Positions 34,065 through 42,558 are shown, numbered from the stretch's first letter. The stretch: 64,000 nucleotides of DNA from Aquibium sp. A9E412 (GCF_030398335.1 NZ_JAOAOP010000004.1:62001-126000); one strand, 5' to 3'. The notes: generated by a model from the letters alone, not told the origin. Translations and numbers: made by a program.

Positions 34065-35386
34065 CGAAACCGCCCGAAAAGTCGAAGGTTGTCCGCAAGC
34101 TGCGGTGTGCCGTCTACACTCGGAAATCCTCCGAGGAAGGGCTGGAGCAGGAGTTCAACAGCCTCCACGCCCAGCGCGAGGCCTGCGAGGCATTCATCGC
34201 CAGCCAGCGGTCCGAAGGCTGGGTGCTGGTTCGCGATCAGTATGACGACGGCGGCATCTCGGGCGGGACGCTGGAACGCCCCGGCCTTAAACGGTTGATG
34301 GCCGACATTGAGGACGGACTGGTCGATGTGGTCGTGGTCTACAAGATCGACCGCCTGTCGCGCTCGCTCGGCGACTTCGCCAAGCTGGTCGAGGTCTTCG
34401 ACCGGAACGGCGTGACGTTCGTCTCTGTCACGCAGTCCTTCAACACGACCACGTCGATGGGCCGGCTGACGCTGAACATCCTGCTCAGCTTCGCCCAGTT
34501 CGAACGCGAGGTGACGGCTGAACGCATCCGCGACAAGGTCGCCGCCAGTCGGAAGAAGGGCATGTGGATGGGCGGGGTGCCGCCCTACGGCTATCGGGTC
34601 GAGAGCCGGAAGCTGGTCGTCGACGATGAATCCGCTGCGCATGTGCGCTGGATCTTCGCCCGCTTCCTCGAGATCGGGTCCTGCACGGAACTGGCGCGGG
34701 AGGTCGGCACCCGGGGTCTCCGGACGACGCGCGGCAACCGGGTCGACAAGAAATACATCTACCGCATGCTCAGCAACCGCGCCTACATCGGCGAGGCGGT
34801 CCACAAGGGTGAAAGCTATCCCGGCGAGCACGACGCGATAATTGACGGAGCGACATGGGACCGCGTCCACGCCATCTTGCAGGAAAATCCCCGCAAGCGC
34901 GCCGCCCGGACTCGCGCCGATACGCCCGCGCTGCTGAAAGGACTGCTCTTCGGTCCCGACGGCGCCGCGTTTTCGCCGACCCATACGCGCAAGGGCGACA
35001 GGCTGTACCGCTACTACGTCAGCCAGACAGTGCTGAAGCACTGTGCCGGGTCATGCCCCGTGGGCCGCGTGCCAGCAGGGGAGATCGAGGCCGCGGTCAT
35101 CGACCAACTCCGTGCCGTGTTCCGGCAGCCAGAGATTGTTGCGGGGACTTGGAAGGCGGCGCGTGCCCACGCCGACGACGTCTCCGAGGCCGACGTCCGC
35201 GCGGCATTGCAGCAGCTCGACCCGCTGTGGGATGAACTCTTCCCCGCGGAGCAGGCACGCATCGTGACATTGCTGGTCGAGCGCGTAGACATCGGCACAG
35301 ACGGGTTGAAGGTCCGGCTCCGGATGGACGGCCTCGGGGGGCTCGCGCGCGAGATGCTGTCTGGCAGCATCGGAGCAATGGCATGA
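34061..35386 (+). CDS. Large serine recombinase (phage integrase)
   Basis: The 441-residue protein has the resolvase catalytic domain with YTRKSSEEG (active Ser at about residue 23), DGGISGGTLERPGL and KIDRLSRSLGDFAKL, then the recombinase domain (GGVPPYGYRV, about residue 170) and a Cys-containing zinc-ribbon-like segment (about residues 310-345, CAGSCPVGR). It would integrate and excise the prophage. It is shorter than many phage serine integrases, lacking part of the coiled-coil C terminus. It is coupled to DUF2924 upstream and the HTH gene downstream. Confidence 0.93.
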   Translation: MTKPPEKSKVVRKLRCAVYTRKSSEEGLEQEFNSLHAQREACEAFIASQRSEGWVLVRDQYDDGGISGGTLERPGLKRLMADIEDGLVDVVVVYKIDRLSRSLGDFAKLVEVFDRNGVTFVSVTQSFNTTTSMGRLTLNILLSFAQFEREVTAERIRDKVAASRKKGMWMGGVPPYGYRVESRKLVVDDESAAHVRWIFARFLEIGSCTELAREVGTRGLRTTRGNRVDKKYIYRMLSNRAYIGEAVHKGESYPGEHDAIIDGATWDRVHAILQENPRKRAARTRADTPALLKGLLFGPDGAAFSPTHTRKGDRLYRYYVSQTVLKHCAGSCPVGRVPAGEIEAAVIDQLRAVFRQPEIVAGTWKAARAHADDVSEADVRAALQQLDPLWDELFPAEQARIVTLLVERVDIGTDGLKVRLRMDGLGGLAREMLSGSIGAMA

Positions 35387-35766
35387 CCCGTGCGACGGCG
35401 GTCCCCGAGACGGTCACAATCCACGTGCCATTCCGCATCGTGAAGCGCGGCGGGCGGAAGGAGATGCAGCTGCCTGACGGCGCCACGCAGTCTCGCAGGA
35501 CGGACAGCGCTCTCGTCAAGGCGCTGGCCCGTGGGTTCCGATGGAAGCGGATGCTCGAGTCGGGCGAATACGCCACGATCGCCGAACTGGCCGAACGGGA
35601 GGGCATCGCGCCCTCCTACATGACCCGCGTTCTGCGCCTGACACTGCTCGCGCCCGATATCGTCGAGGCGATCCTGGATGGGAAGCAGGGGCCGGAGGTG
35701 ACGCTGGCGCGGCTGCTGGAGCCGTTTCCATTGGCCTGGACTCTTCAAGGTGGATCTTCGCCATGA
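35383..35766 (+). CDS. Recombinase-associated HTH protein
   Basis: The 127-residue protein has basic N-terminal strands (IHVPFRIVKRGGRKEMQLP) and a central HTH (AELAEREGIAPSYMTRVLRL, about residues 68-87) like those of ParB-type proteins. It overlaps the recombinase by four bases. The set DUF2924, serine recombinase and this HTH protein is a recurring trio, so it is a candidate recombination directionality or regulatory factor. That role is inferred from gene order. Confidence 0.78.
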   Translation: MTRATAVPETVTIHVPFRIVKRGGRKEMQLPDGATQSRRTDSALVKALARGFRWKRMLESGEYATIAELAEREGIAPSYMTRVLRLTLLAPDIVEAILDGKQGPEVTLARLLEPFPLAWTLQGGSSP

Positions 35767-35870
35767 CAACGGCACATGAAGTTACCGATCTCGTTTGGAG
35801 GAGGGGCGACAGCCTTTCGACCGCCGTCCGCACCGATGGGCGGCTCAGACCTGCGCATGAATGCGCACTG

Positions 35871-35899
35871 TTGCGTATCGGCGTGTGTCTGTCTAGCAT
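35871..35899 (+). promoter_or_regulatory. Candidate sigma-70 promoter for the RHH-methyltransferase pair
   Basis: TTGCGT at 35871-35876 and TAGCAT at 35894-35899 are 17 bases apart, 17 bases before the RHH start. Both boxes match four of six consensus bases, so this is a moderate candidate. Confidence 0.35.
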
Positions 35900-35915
35900 G
35901 TGTGCCAGCGCAACC

Positions 35916-36110
35916 ATGGACCGCAAGATGTCGCAAACACGCCGTCTCAACACGACGATAGATGAACACCTTGCGGAACGCCTGGATCGAGAAACTGACG
36001 GGCGAACGCCTCGGTTGCCACGCCGCTACGTCATTGAGCTCGCACTTAAGCGGCTATTTGACGAAATAGACCGCGGCCAGTTTGAATTGGATTTGACGCG
36101 CCATGACTAA
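35916..36110 (+). CDS. Ribbon-helix-helix regulator preceding the cytosine methyltransferase
   Basis: The 64-residue protein has the RHH pattern: strand RRLNTTID, helix EHLAERLDRETD and second helix RRYVIELALKRLFDEI (about residues 8-50), typical of Arc/MetJ-type repressors. It overlaps the methyltransferase start by eight bases, like controller proteins of restriction-modification systems. The open frame also runs back to ATG 35763, which overlaps the HTH gene stop; that version adds 51 unconserved-looking residues, so I prefer the shorter start. Compositionally it belongs with the cargo. Confidence 0.65.
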   Translation: MDRKMSQTRRLNTTIDEHLAERLDRETDGRTPRLPRRYVIELALKRLFDEIDRGQFELDLTRHD

Positions 36111-37560
36111 GAACAGAATAAAAACCCGTCCAGTCATCTCGCTGTTCAGTGGGGCAATGGGGCTTGACCTCGGTCTCGAAAGCGCGGGACTAGATGTCGT
36201 GATGGCTTTGGAATGCAATAAGTTCCCGGTATCGACGATAAGGCGCAATCGCCCAGATCTGCCACTCATTGATCGCCCAATCGAGCAGGTATCGAGTGAC
36301 GAGATACTCACAGCGGCAGGTTTGAAGCGAGGCGAGGCTTTCGCCGTGGTCGGAGGGCCCTCGTGTCAGGTCTTCAGTACGGCGGGGCATCGCAAATCCC
36401 TGAATGATCCTCGAAGCACCATGTTTCGCCACTTCGTTCGGGTGATCAAGGATACGCGACCAGCATTCTTTGTGATGGAAAACGTGCGAGGACTGCTCTC
36501 GGCTGCGGTCAGACATCGGCCACTCAAGGAACGCGGACCTGGCTACCCGCCTCTTGCTGACGATGAGCAGTTGGGATCTGCCTTCGCCGTTGTCGCCAAG
36601 ACCCTGAAGAAACTCGGCTACTATTGCGTGTTCGACGTCCTGAACGCAGCCGATTTTGGTGTGCCGCAAACCCGCCAACGCCTTGTGATCATCGGAAGTC
36701 GCGATGGACGGAAGCTCCGCATGCCGTCCGCCTCCCATCACGCTGATGGCACCAATGGCCTTCCAGCATGGCGCACACTAGCACAAGCCCTCGAAGGGCT
36801 CGATGATCATCCATCCGAGTATTACAGCTTCTGCCCAGCCAAGGAGCGCTACTTGAGATTGGTCCCTGAGGGAGGGAATTGGAGAGATCTCCCAAAGGAG
36901 GTACAACGCGAGGCGCTCGGCAGCGCTCACGACTCTTGGGGGGGGAGGTCAGGGTTCTTTCGTCGGCTGTCTTTCGACAGTCCGAGCCCTGCGCTTACCA
37001 CTCGTCCCGACAGCAAGGCGACGTCTTTGTGCCATCCGACAGAACTGCGCCCGCTCACGGTCGCAGAGTACGCCCGCATCCAGCAGTTTCCTGACGATTG
37101 GGTATTCGAGGGGACCGTTCGGAAAAAATATGAGCAGGTCGGCAATGCGGTCCCTATCGGCCTTGGTGCAGCAGTCGGGAGAGCTCTGCTAAAGGCCGCG
37201 CGCAGCCACGCTCGCCCCGAACGCTTGGGTCGGTTTGAATCCTTCAATCTCGACCTTCTGGCGAAGCTTTCGCGTCGTCCCACGACGATCGTGAACCCTC
37301 CGCGCATGCGGAAAGACGATTTCGAGAATTCGCTTTCCGACTGGTACGGTGAGGCTCCAAGGATGCGTCAGGATGCTGTCGACTATGTGCCCAATGAACT
37401 CAAGGAGCAGTTTCAGTTTCTGCTCGACGGCGGTCGTCGACGGAGAGGAGGAGCTCAAAAGGCTGCACCGACGGAAGAAGCGCATGGGCCAGTGGCGAGT
37501 CTGTCTGACAATTGGGATCCCGATCCCGAAAAAGATGCACCTCTTGCCGCAGCTGAGTAA
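36103..37560 (+). CDS. C5-cytosine DNA methyltransferase of the cargo module
   Basis: The 485-residue protein has motif I SLFSGAMGLDLG, motif IV GGPSCQVFS with catalytic Cys (Ser replaces the usual Pro before it, a known variant), motif VI ENVRG, motif VIII QTRQRL and motif X VGNAVPIGLG. The target recognition region is about residues 230-300. After motif X an extra C-terminal region of about 120 residues, acidic and probably partly disordered, has no counterpart in standard enzymes. It is convergent with the nuclease gene 29 bases away. It would protect host DNA while the opposing operon restricts. Confidence 0.9.
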   Translation: MTKNRIKTRPVISLFSGAMGLDLGLESAGLDVVMALECNKFPVSTIRRNRPDLPLIDRPIEQVSSDEILTAAGLKRGEAFAVVGGPSCQVFSTAGHRKSLNDPRSTMFRHFVRVIKDTRPAFFVMENVRGLLSAAVRHRPLKERGPGYPPLADDEQLGSAFAVVAKTLKKLGYYCVFDVLNAADFGVPQTRQRLVIIGSRDGRKLRMPSASHHADGTNGLPAWRTLAQALEGLDDHPSEYYSFCPAKERYLRLVPEGGNWRDLPKEVQREALGSAHDSWGGRSGFFRRLSFDSPSPALTTRPDSKATSLCHPTELRPLTVAEYARIQQFPDDWVFEGTVRKKYEQVGNAVPIGLGAAVGRALLKAARSHARPERLGRFESFNLDLLAKLSRRPTTIVNPPRMRKDDFENSLSDWYGEAPRMRQDAVDYVPNELKEQFQFLLDGGRRRRGGAQKAAPTEEAHGPVASLSDNWDPDPEKDAPLAAAE

Positions 37561-37589
37561 CTGAAATAAATTGCTCGATGACCTCTTGT

Positions 37590-38114
37590 TTATCCTGCTG
37601 CCGTCGATGTCAGCGGGGGCAAGGATTCAGTCACGCTATAGCGCGCGCCATAGCTTCCTACCGTGCCCTCACAGACAGACTGGCGATGCGCAAGAACACT
37701 GACAACAATTCCTCTGGCTAGTGACGCGCTCCAGACGTTGACGTCAGTTCTGTGGCCCGCCGCCAACCATACCAGCCGCGCACGCCATGCGGCCTCAAGG
37801 CCCGGCGAGTGGGCCACCGCAAGCACTGCAGATCCACCAGATTGCTGTACTGGAAGGAGCCAGCCTAGGTAGCGGTCCAGCCGAGCTACGCTGGCCATGT
37901 TAGAGGGTCCTTCGCTGTACTTTGCCTCACCAAGAAAGACGGCCCGCCCATTCACGAGGCGCCGTAGGACGTCCGGGCGATCATCGGATGGAAAGTGAAC
38001 CTCAATCCGGAACCCTGCTACATCTGCCAGCGTCTGGAGGTGGGCGCGACGTGCCTCGTGGGTCAAACTTGGAATACGCAAAGGATACCTAGCGTCGTGA
38101 ACTGACTGCCTCAT
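37590..38114 (-). CDS. Putative PD-(D/E)XK restriction nuclease
   Basis: The 174-residue protein contains RPDVLRR (Asp48) and FLGEAKYSEG (Glu63, Lys65), preceded by a helix with Glu20: the full E...D...ExK layout of the PD-(D/E)XK fold. The rest is alpha/beta with GWLLPVQQSGGSAVLAVAHS, and it is short, only a core nuclease with no recognition domain. It overlaps the SNF2 helicase stop (ATGA), so they are translated together and probably act as one complex. A DNA end-joining or repair nuclease is the alternative. Confidence 0.75.
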   Translation of the reverse strand: MRQSVHDARYPLRIPSLTHEARRAHLQTLADVAGFRIEVHFPSDDRPDVLRRLVNGRAVFLGEAKYSEGPSNMASVARLDRYLGWLLPVQQSGGSAVLAVAHSPGLEAAWRARLVWLAAGHRTDVNVWSASLARGIVVSVLAHRQSVCEGTVGSYGARYSVTESLPPLTSTAAG

Positions 38115-39886
38115 ACCACAGCCCCCAGCAATGCCGCTGCATGTCGGACGTCTGCGAGGAATGTCTCCCGGGTCATTGGTTCGGACACTCTATCCCCCAA
38201 GAGATCCTGAGCAGCGCGTTCTTTCTCGACGAGTCGGTCGTACTCAGCAGTTTCCAGCGAACCATCGCAAAGCATGACGACGTACTCCACGTCACGCTCC
38301 TGTCCGCGCCGGTGGATCCTGTCGAGGCTCTGGAGGTAGTGGGCGGCTTGGTTCGACAGCGACTCATAGATCGCGAACCGAGCACGATGGAGTGTCAGAC
38401 CAGCTCCCGCTGCTGCGGGGTTCGCGACGAAGACCATAGTTTGGTCGTCTTCCTGGAACCGCCGAACCGCCTCTCGCCGAACATCGACATCGCTGACTAG
38501 ACCGTCATACCGAACCGCACCATAGGCCTTGTAGCGCTCGACGATCGCAGTGACGGATGCGGTGTAGAACGACCAAACGACAACCTTCTCCCGGTCACGT
38601 TCCACGATGCGCTCTAGCAGCGAATCCAGCGCCGCCAGCTTCGCCGGCGTCTCCCGGTAGTCTGAATCAACAGCCGCCGGGTTGGAACAGATCTGCAGAA
38701 GTGCCGACCGCCGCGCTAGGAAGCTCGTTCGCTCCCGCGAGAACTGGGCGTCATCTGCGGCCTCGACGTCATGAACCAAGCCCTCGAGTGTTGTCCGATA
38801 CAGGCGCGCCTGATCGGTGGCCATCGGGACAAGTACGCGCTGAAACCTCTTTGCGGGCAGTTCCGGCAGGACCTCTGCCTTCAGGTGCCTGACAAACAAT
38901 CCCCGCGCCTCTATGGCTTCTTGAATTACTGGCGCGGCCGCACCGCGATCGTCCGGCACGTCGATGCCGTCGAAGCAGAACCCATAGTCCACGAGGTTGA
39001 ACTGCTGGACCAGGTCTCCCGGCGCGTTAGGTGCGGGCGTCCCACAGAGTACGTAGGCACGCCCGGCCCACTCTCGAAGCCGCCGCAGCGCCCGGGTCCG
39101 TTTAGCGTCCATGGACTTGATAAAGAAGGACTCATCAATCGCCAGCACTGTCCGCCCAGGTCGCGCGCGCATGAGAGCGCGCAGTTCCCCCTCCATCGAG
39201 ACTGCCGTCTCGAAGTTTGTCACGAACACGTCGGCGCCCTCCGCCAGCTTCCTTCTCTTCTCTGCCGCAGTGCCGCTGAGCACCACGGTGCGATAGAGGT
39301 CACCGCGGAAGCGAGTCAGATCCTTGGGCCATTCCCCGACCATACTCTTCGGTGCCACAATGATCGCTTGGTCGGCTTCATCCCGCTCGACTAGGAGGTC
39401 GAGCGCGAAGATGAAGGTCACGGTCTTTCCAGCCCCCTGTTCATCGAAGACGCAGAGACCAGGGCTCCGTGGAAGGGTCATGGCGGCGACATTGACCATT
39501 TGATGCCGGTCGAGCACCCCGAGTCCATCACTATCGGCGATCAGTCGCGTGGCGAGATCCGCGCCGCCTGCCTTGATCTCCCGCAGCCGCGCGAAGACTT
39601 CGGCATGATGGGCTCCTATCAGCAAGCGGTTCTCCACATACCGTTGCGCCTCTGGGGTCCAGTGCAGCTCGACTGCGTCCTCGAGCTGCCCGAGTGAGGG
39701 GATAGCCGACATTGGCACGCGGAGACCTTCCGTGGAGCGGGTCACCGTCTGACCCTGCGCACCGAGGCGGCTTCGAACCAGCTTCAGGAGCGTCAGTGCT
39801 TCGCCCGGCGCAGGGACGAGGAAGAGCGCGTCCAACGACTCGGGTACACGCACTTCGACGCGCTGCAGACGGCATTCACGCAGCAT
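38111..39886 (-). CDS. SNF2-type superfamily 2 helicase/translocase
   Basis: The 591-residue protein has a SNF2-like core: Walker A FDEQGAGKTVT (about residues 147-157), motif Ia IVAPKSMVGEW, a DExx box DESF (251-254, where DEAH is usual), motif III LCGTPAPN and C-terminal motif VI QSLDRIHRRGQ (about 518-528). The first 130 residues are an unassigned alpha/beta domain. Such enzymes translocate along duplex DNA and power restriction in several defence systems. It overlaps the ParB-like gene by 11 bases and the nuclease gene by four. Confidence 0.85.
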   Translation of the reverse strand: MLRECRLQRVEVRVPESLDALFLVPAPGEALTLLKLVRSRLGAQGQTVTRSTEGLRVPMSAIPSLGQLEDAVELHWTPEAQRYVENRLLIGAHHAEVFARLREIKAGGADLATRLIADSDGLGVLDRHQMVNVAAMTLPRSPGLCVFDEQGAGKTVTFIFALDLLVERDEADQAIIVAPKSMVGEWPKDLTRFRGDLYRTVVLSGTAAEKRRKLAEGADVFVTNFETAVSMEGELRALMRARPGRTVLAIDESFFIKSMDAKRTRALRRLREWAGRAYVLCGTPAPNAPGDLVQQFNLVDYGFCFDGIDVPDDRGAAAPVIQEAIEARGLFVRHLKAEVLPELPAKRFQRVLVPMATDQARLYRTTLEGLVHDVEAADDAQFSRERTSFLARRSALLQICSNPAAVDSDYRETPAKLAALDSLLERIVERDREKVVVWSFYTASVTAIVERYKAYGAVRYDGLVSDVDVRREAVRRFQEDDQTMVFVANPAAAGAGLTLHRARFAIYESLSNQAAHYLQSLDRIHRRGQERDVEYVVMLCDGSLETAEYDRLVEKERAAQDLLGDRVSEPMTRETFLADVRHAAALLGAVV

Positions 39887-41462
39887 CGTCGCCTGCCTCC
39901 GTCATGTCCGGATCCAGATAGCGTTCTACCAGACGCAGCGCGTCTGCAAGACCTCGGAGGTTCTCTTCTTTGACAGCCCCAGGTTCGGCCGGATCGAATA
40001 CTTTGACAGGCAGGTTCAGAAACCACTCTGTGAACGTTCTGATTCTCGGGTTGACCCCTGTCTGCCGTTGTTCTGCCCGCGCGGATCGGGCCACTCCGAT
40101 CGCGTCATCGACGCCCTCCTGAGCGACTTCGACGTCACTCTCGTCGCGAGCCTTCCGCAGAACCTCTAGTGCGTCTTCATTCTGCGCGACGTATTTCAGA
40201 TCCCTGATCTGACGCCAGTTCGTGAACTTGTTGTCGAACAGGAGGTCAAAGACCAAGTGTTTGAAGCTGTCGTCCTGATTGAGGGACCAGTTCACGCCGC
40301 CGGCGCTTTTGCCTTTGTTGAGTTCGTCGAAGTACTGGAACTTGTCCGACGCGCGGTGCTTGGTCGCATACTGATCCTTGGAGCGATCAACAACGTGATA
40401 TTCCTCGAACTCACGGGCGATCTTCACCATGTTGATATAGCGCGTGACTTCGTTCATCGAGAGTGCGAATTTCCGCGCGATCTCCCGCCGGATATCAGCC
40501 AAACGCGCGGCAGTCGGGTTGGCCCGTGGCTCGAGCGTTACCAACGTCTCATAGTGTTCATAGACCTTCTGGGCCTTCACATATTCCGGCCAGTCTTGCT
40601 TGAAGTCAGGCTCGAAGTTGAGGGAGACGATGACTGCCTCGCGCTCTTGGTCCGTTGCGTGGTCCGTCAGCTGCCAAACCTTAATCCATTCGGCCCGCTG
40701 CCGTTCCTCAGCCGTGAACTCCTGCTCTTCGCTATTCAGGATGTAGTAGCAGGCCGTCACACGGCGGTTGCCATCGAGCAGGGTACCATCGATGTCGATG
40801 ATCGGTGGTTTCCGGACACCATTCACCGCAATGCTCTTGGCGAGCGACCGGATCGCGAACTGGTCTGAACCTTCGATGCCCGGCAGGGGCAGTTCGCCCT
40901 GCATGATCGCGAGGAGTTCGTCCGGGCTCGGCGGCCGCGCATATTTCTGCTGAAACTGGTTGAGGTGGATGTCGAGCCGTTCGTTCGCGTCCCACAGTCG
41001 GATGTCTCGGGTTCTCACGAAGCCTTCCACGACGGCAACTGGACGTTCGTGAAAGACAGGGCTAGGTTTCACTGGTTGCGGCTGGATGCCATCGTACGCT
41101 CTCAGGTGAAGACGGCGCCCCTCATCAGGAACAGCGTCAGGGTGTTCATCGCCCTCGCCAGCATCAGTGCTTGACGCTCGCCGGCCGGCAAGCTGAGTTC
41201 TGATCGCTTCCGTGCGGGCCATGAGCTCTTCTGCGTCGCGGTCGAGAACTGCAACTGTCCGCGCATCGCCGCGTTGCTCGGCAGCGAACCGCATCACACG
41301 GATCACGCGATCAAGCAAAGCGGCCGCAGCACGCTCATCCAAAGGCTGTTCAAGGCCCTCGCGGATGATCTCGCCCACAGTCGCCCCCAATTCTCCCGTC
41401 ATCGCCGTCGCAAGGTCGAGGAGTTGTGCCAGGTCTGCCCTGACTTCGTTTGCAGTCACCAT
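39876..41462 (-). CDS. ParB/Srx-like DNA-binding protein of the cargo operon
   Basis: The 528-residue protein has a ParB/sulfiredoxin fold in the middle (about residues 150-245) with the box LLDGNRRVTACYYIL (228-242). A following helical region (about 320-400; LADIRREIARKFALSMNEVT) resembles the ParB HTH domain. The N-terminal 110 residues are helical and acidic and the C-terminal 100 residues are unassigned. It is not a chromosome-partition ParB, since no ParA is near. It may recognise target DNA, or cleave or bind nucleotides as some ParB-fold proteins do. It overlaps neighbours on both sides. Confidence 0.78.
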   Translation of the reverse strand: MVTANEVRADLAQLLDLATAMTGELGATVGEIIREGLEQPLDERAAAALLDRVIRVMRFAAEQRGDARTVAVLDRDAEELMARTEAIRTQLAGRRASSTDAGEGDEHPDAVPDEGRRLHLRAYDGIQPQPVKPSPVFHERPVAVVEGFVRTRDIRLWDANERLDIHLNQFQQKYARPPSPDELLAIMQGELPLPGIEGSDQFAIRSLAKSIAVNGVRKPPIIDIDGTLLDGNRRVTACYYILNSEEQEFTAEERQRAEWIKVWQLTDHATDQEREAVIVSLNFEPDFKQDWPEYVKAQKVYEHYETLVTLEPRANPTAARLADIRREIARKFALSMNEVTRYINMVKIAREFEEYHVVDRSKDQYATKHRASDKFQYFDELNKGKSAGGVNWSLNQDDSFKHLVFDLLFDNKFTNWRQIRDLKYVAQNEDALEVLRKARDESDVEVAQEGVDDAIGVARSARAEQRQTGVNPRIRTFTEWFLNLPVKVFDPAEPGAVKEENLRGLADALRLVERYLDPDMTEAGDDAA

Positions 41463-42145
41463 TCGTCTTCTCCTTCTTCGTCCATCCGCGTTTCAGGCAG
41501 ATCCTCTGGCATTTCGACCCCGGCCCGCTCTGCCTCTCGTCGCATCCGCTGCAATCCGCGTGAGACCAGCTTCCGCGCCGACCCTTCGCTGATCCCTAGA
41601 GCCTCAGCGATTTCGGCAGAGGGGAGATCGGGAAGCCCTTGCGCGGCGGCGTCGATTACGAGCTCCATGACGTCTACGACCTGTCCCTCGCCGATAAGCG
41701 GCAACAGCGCTCGCGCTAAGCGGATTGCTTCGGCGCGCCGATGATCGTCGAGAGCTTCCCGCTCTCGTCGCCGGACCGTGTCCTCGACCTCCGGCCCGGC
41801 GATCCCATCGATTTCTAACTCGCCACGGGCGCGCTCACTGAAATCAGCGTCCCAACGATCCTGTGCGGCATTCGACGCAACCTTCCAAAGCCAACCACCT
41901 AGGTTCCGAACCGGTCGGCCGGCAGAGACGGCCGCAAAGGCTGAGTCCACCGCCACTGCGACACAGTCATCAACTTCTGTTGGCGGCAACTTGGACCACT
42001 GTTTCTGCAACCTCCTGACCAAACCGAACAGGAAACCGCTAGCTGTTAGCGCCTCGATCATTCCGATCGGGTCGCCTCGGGCAGCGGCAGTCGTCGCAGT
42101 CCGCAGGAGCTCTTCCGGTCCTTCCTGTTGTACTTGGTCGTCCAC
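41456..42145 (-). CDS. Sigma-70-like helix-turn-helix protein heading the cargo operon
   Basis: The 229-residue protein has a sigma region 2-like part (NLGGWLWKVASNAAQDRWD, about residues 81-99) and a region 4-like HTH (SAEIAEALGISEGSARKLVS, about 176-195). It starts at GTG 42145 with AAAGGGG six bases upstream. A sigma factor as first gene of a helicase-nuclease operon is unusual; it may autoregulate the operon or act as a DNA-binding adaptor. The C terminus is acidic. It overlaps the ParB-like start by seven bases. Confidence 0.75.
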   Translation of the reverse strand: MDDQVQQEGPEELLRTATTAAARGDPIGMIEALTASGFLFGLVRRLQKQWSKLPPTEVDDCVAVAVDSAFAAVSAGRPVRNLGGWLWKVASNAAQDRWDADFSERARGELEIDGIAGPEVEDTVRRREREALDDHRRAEAIRLARALLPLIGEGQVVDVMELVIDAAAQGLPDLPSAEIAEALGISEGSARKLVSRGLQRMRREAERAGVEMPEDLPETRMDEEGEDEW

Positions 42146-42510
42146 GTCGGCCCCTTTGTATTCGCTGCGGAACCAGCAGGAACCGCGCCGTCTTCACTCA
42201 CTAGTCTCCGAGCGAGACAGGAAGCGACGCAATGCTTGTCTTTTTGTAATCAGATCACTCCCGGTCAGGCAGTTCTCGCAAATCGCCCTGCAGGAGGTTC
42301 GATTTCTGTTCCTTCTCAAGAACGCCCCCGGCGTCGAAGTGCGGAGCTGCGCCCCCAATAAAATATTGTAATTTCAGTCGGTTGTAGGCAATTCACCAAA
42401 ACTACGCAGTCATGAGGTCCGGAGAATATCGGCCCGGAGAGACCGCTTTCGGGCCTCCTAGCGCAGGGGCCAGTGCTCGGCCCTTCCCACATAACCCTCG
42501 AATAAAACGG
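42146..42510. other. Noncoding right end of the prophage
   Basis: No credible gene. The stretch is AT-richer near 42235-42260 and 42355-42405, then turns GC-rich near 42410. It must contain the promoter of the minus-strand cargo operon and, toward the tRNA gene, the prophage attachment junction. Neither could be defined: no clear -35/-10 pair on the minus strand, and the other attachment site is off-window. Confidence 0.5.
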
Positions 42511-42531
42511 AAAAATCCGGCCGCAGCCGGA
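42511..42531 (-). terminator. Factor-independent terminator of tRNA-Ser
   Basis: On the minus strand TCCGGC-TGCG-GCCGGA is followed by TTTTT, 28 bases after the CCA end of the tRNA. Confidence 0.8.
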
Positions 42532-42558
42532 CCGGGAGAACGCTTTCGCTGGGGCAAG

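Larger units (their letters stand above)
1..42400. mobile_element. Integrated tailed prophage (left end outside window) with metal-resistance and defence-like cargo
   Basis: Packaging, capsid, tail, replication, recombination and serine-recombinase genes lie in contiguous, largely overlapping leftward operons, which is a complete temperate siphovirus layout apart from lysis genes. The right edge is put between the last cargo gene (starts at 42145) and the tRNA-Ser terminator at 42511, where base composition rises sharply to that of the host genes. The left edge is not in the window, so the attachment repeats cannot be matched. The tail block resembles gene transfer agents, but the head genes (lambda-type portal, gpA-type terminase, protease-capsid fusion) and the early genes point to a real prophage. 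Confidence 0.85.

Noticed and set aside
35916-42145. Naming the cargo as DISARM, BREX or a standard Type I/III restriction system
   Set aside because: The DUF1998 and PLD genes of DISARM, the PglZ/BrxL of BREX, and the specificity subunit or Mod/Res pair of Type I/III are all absent.
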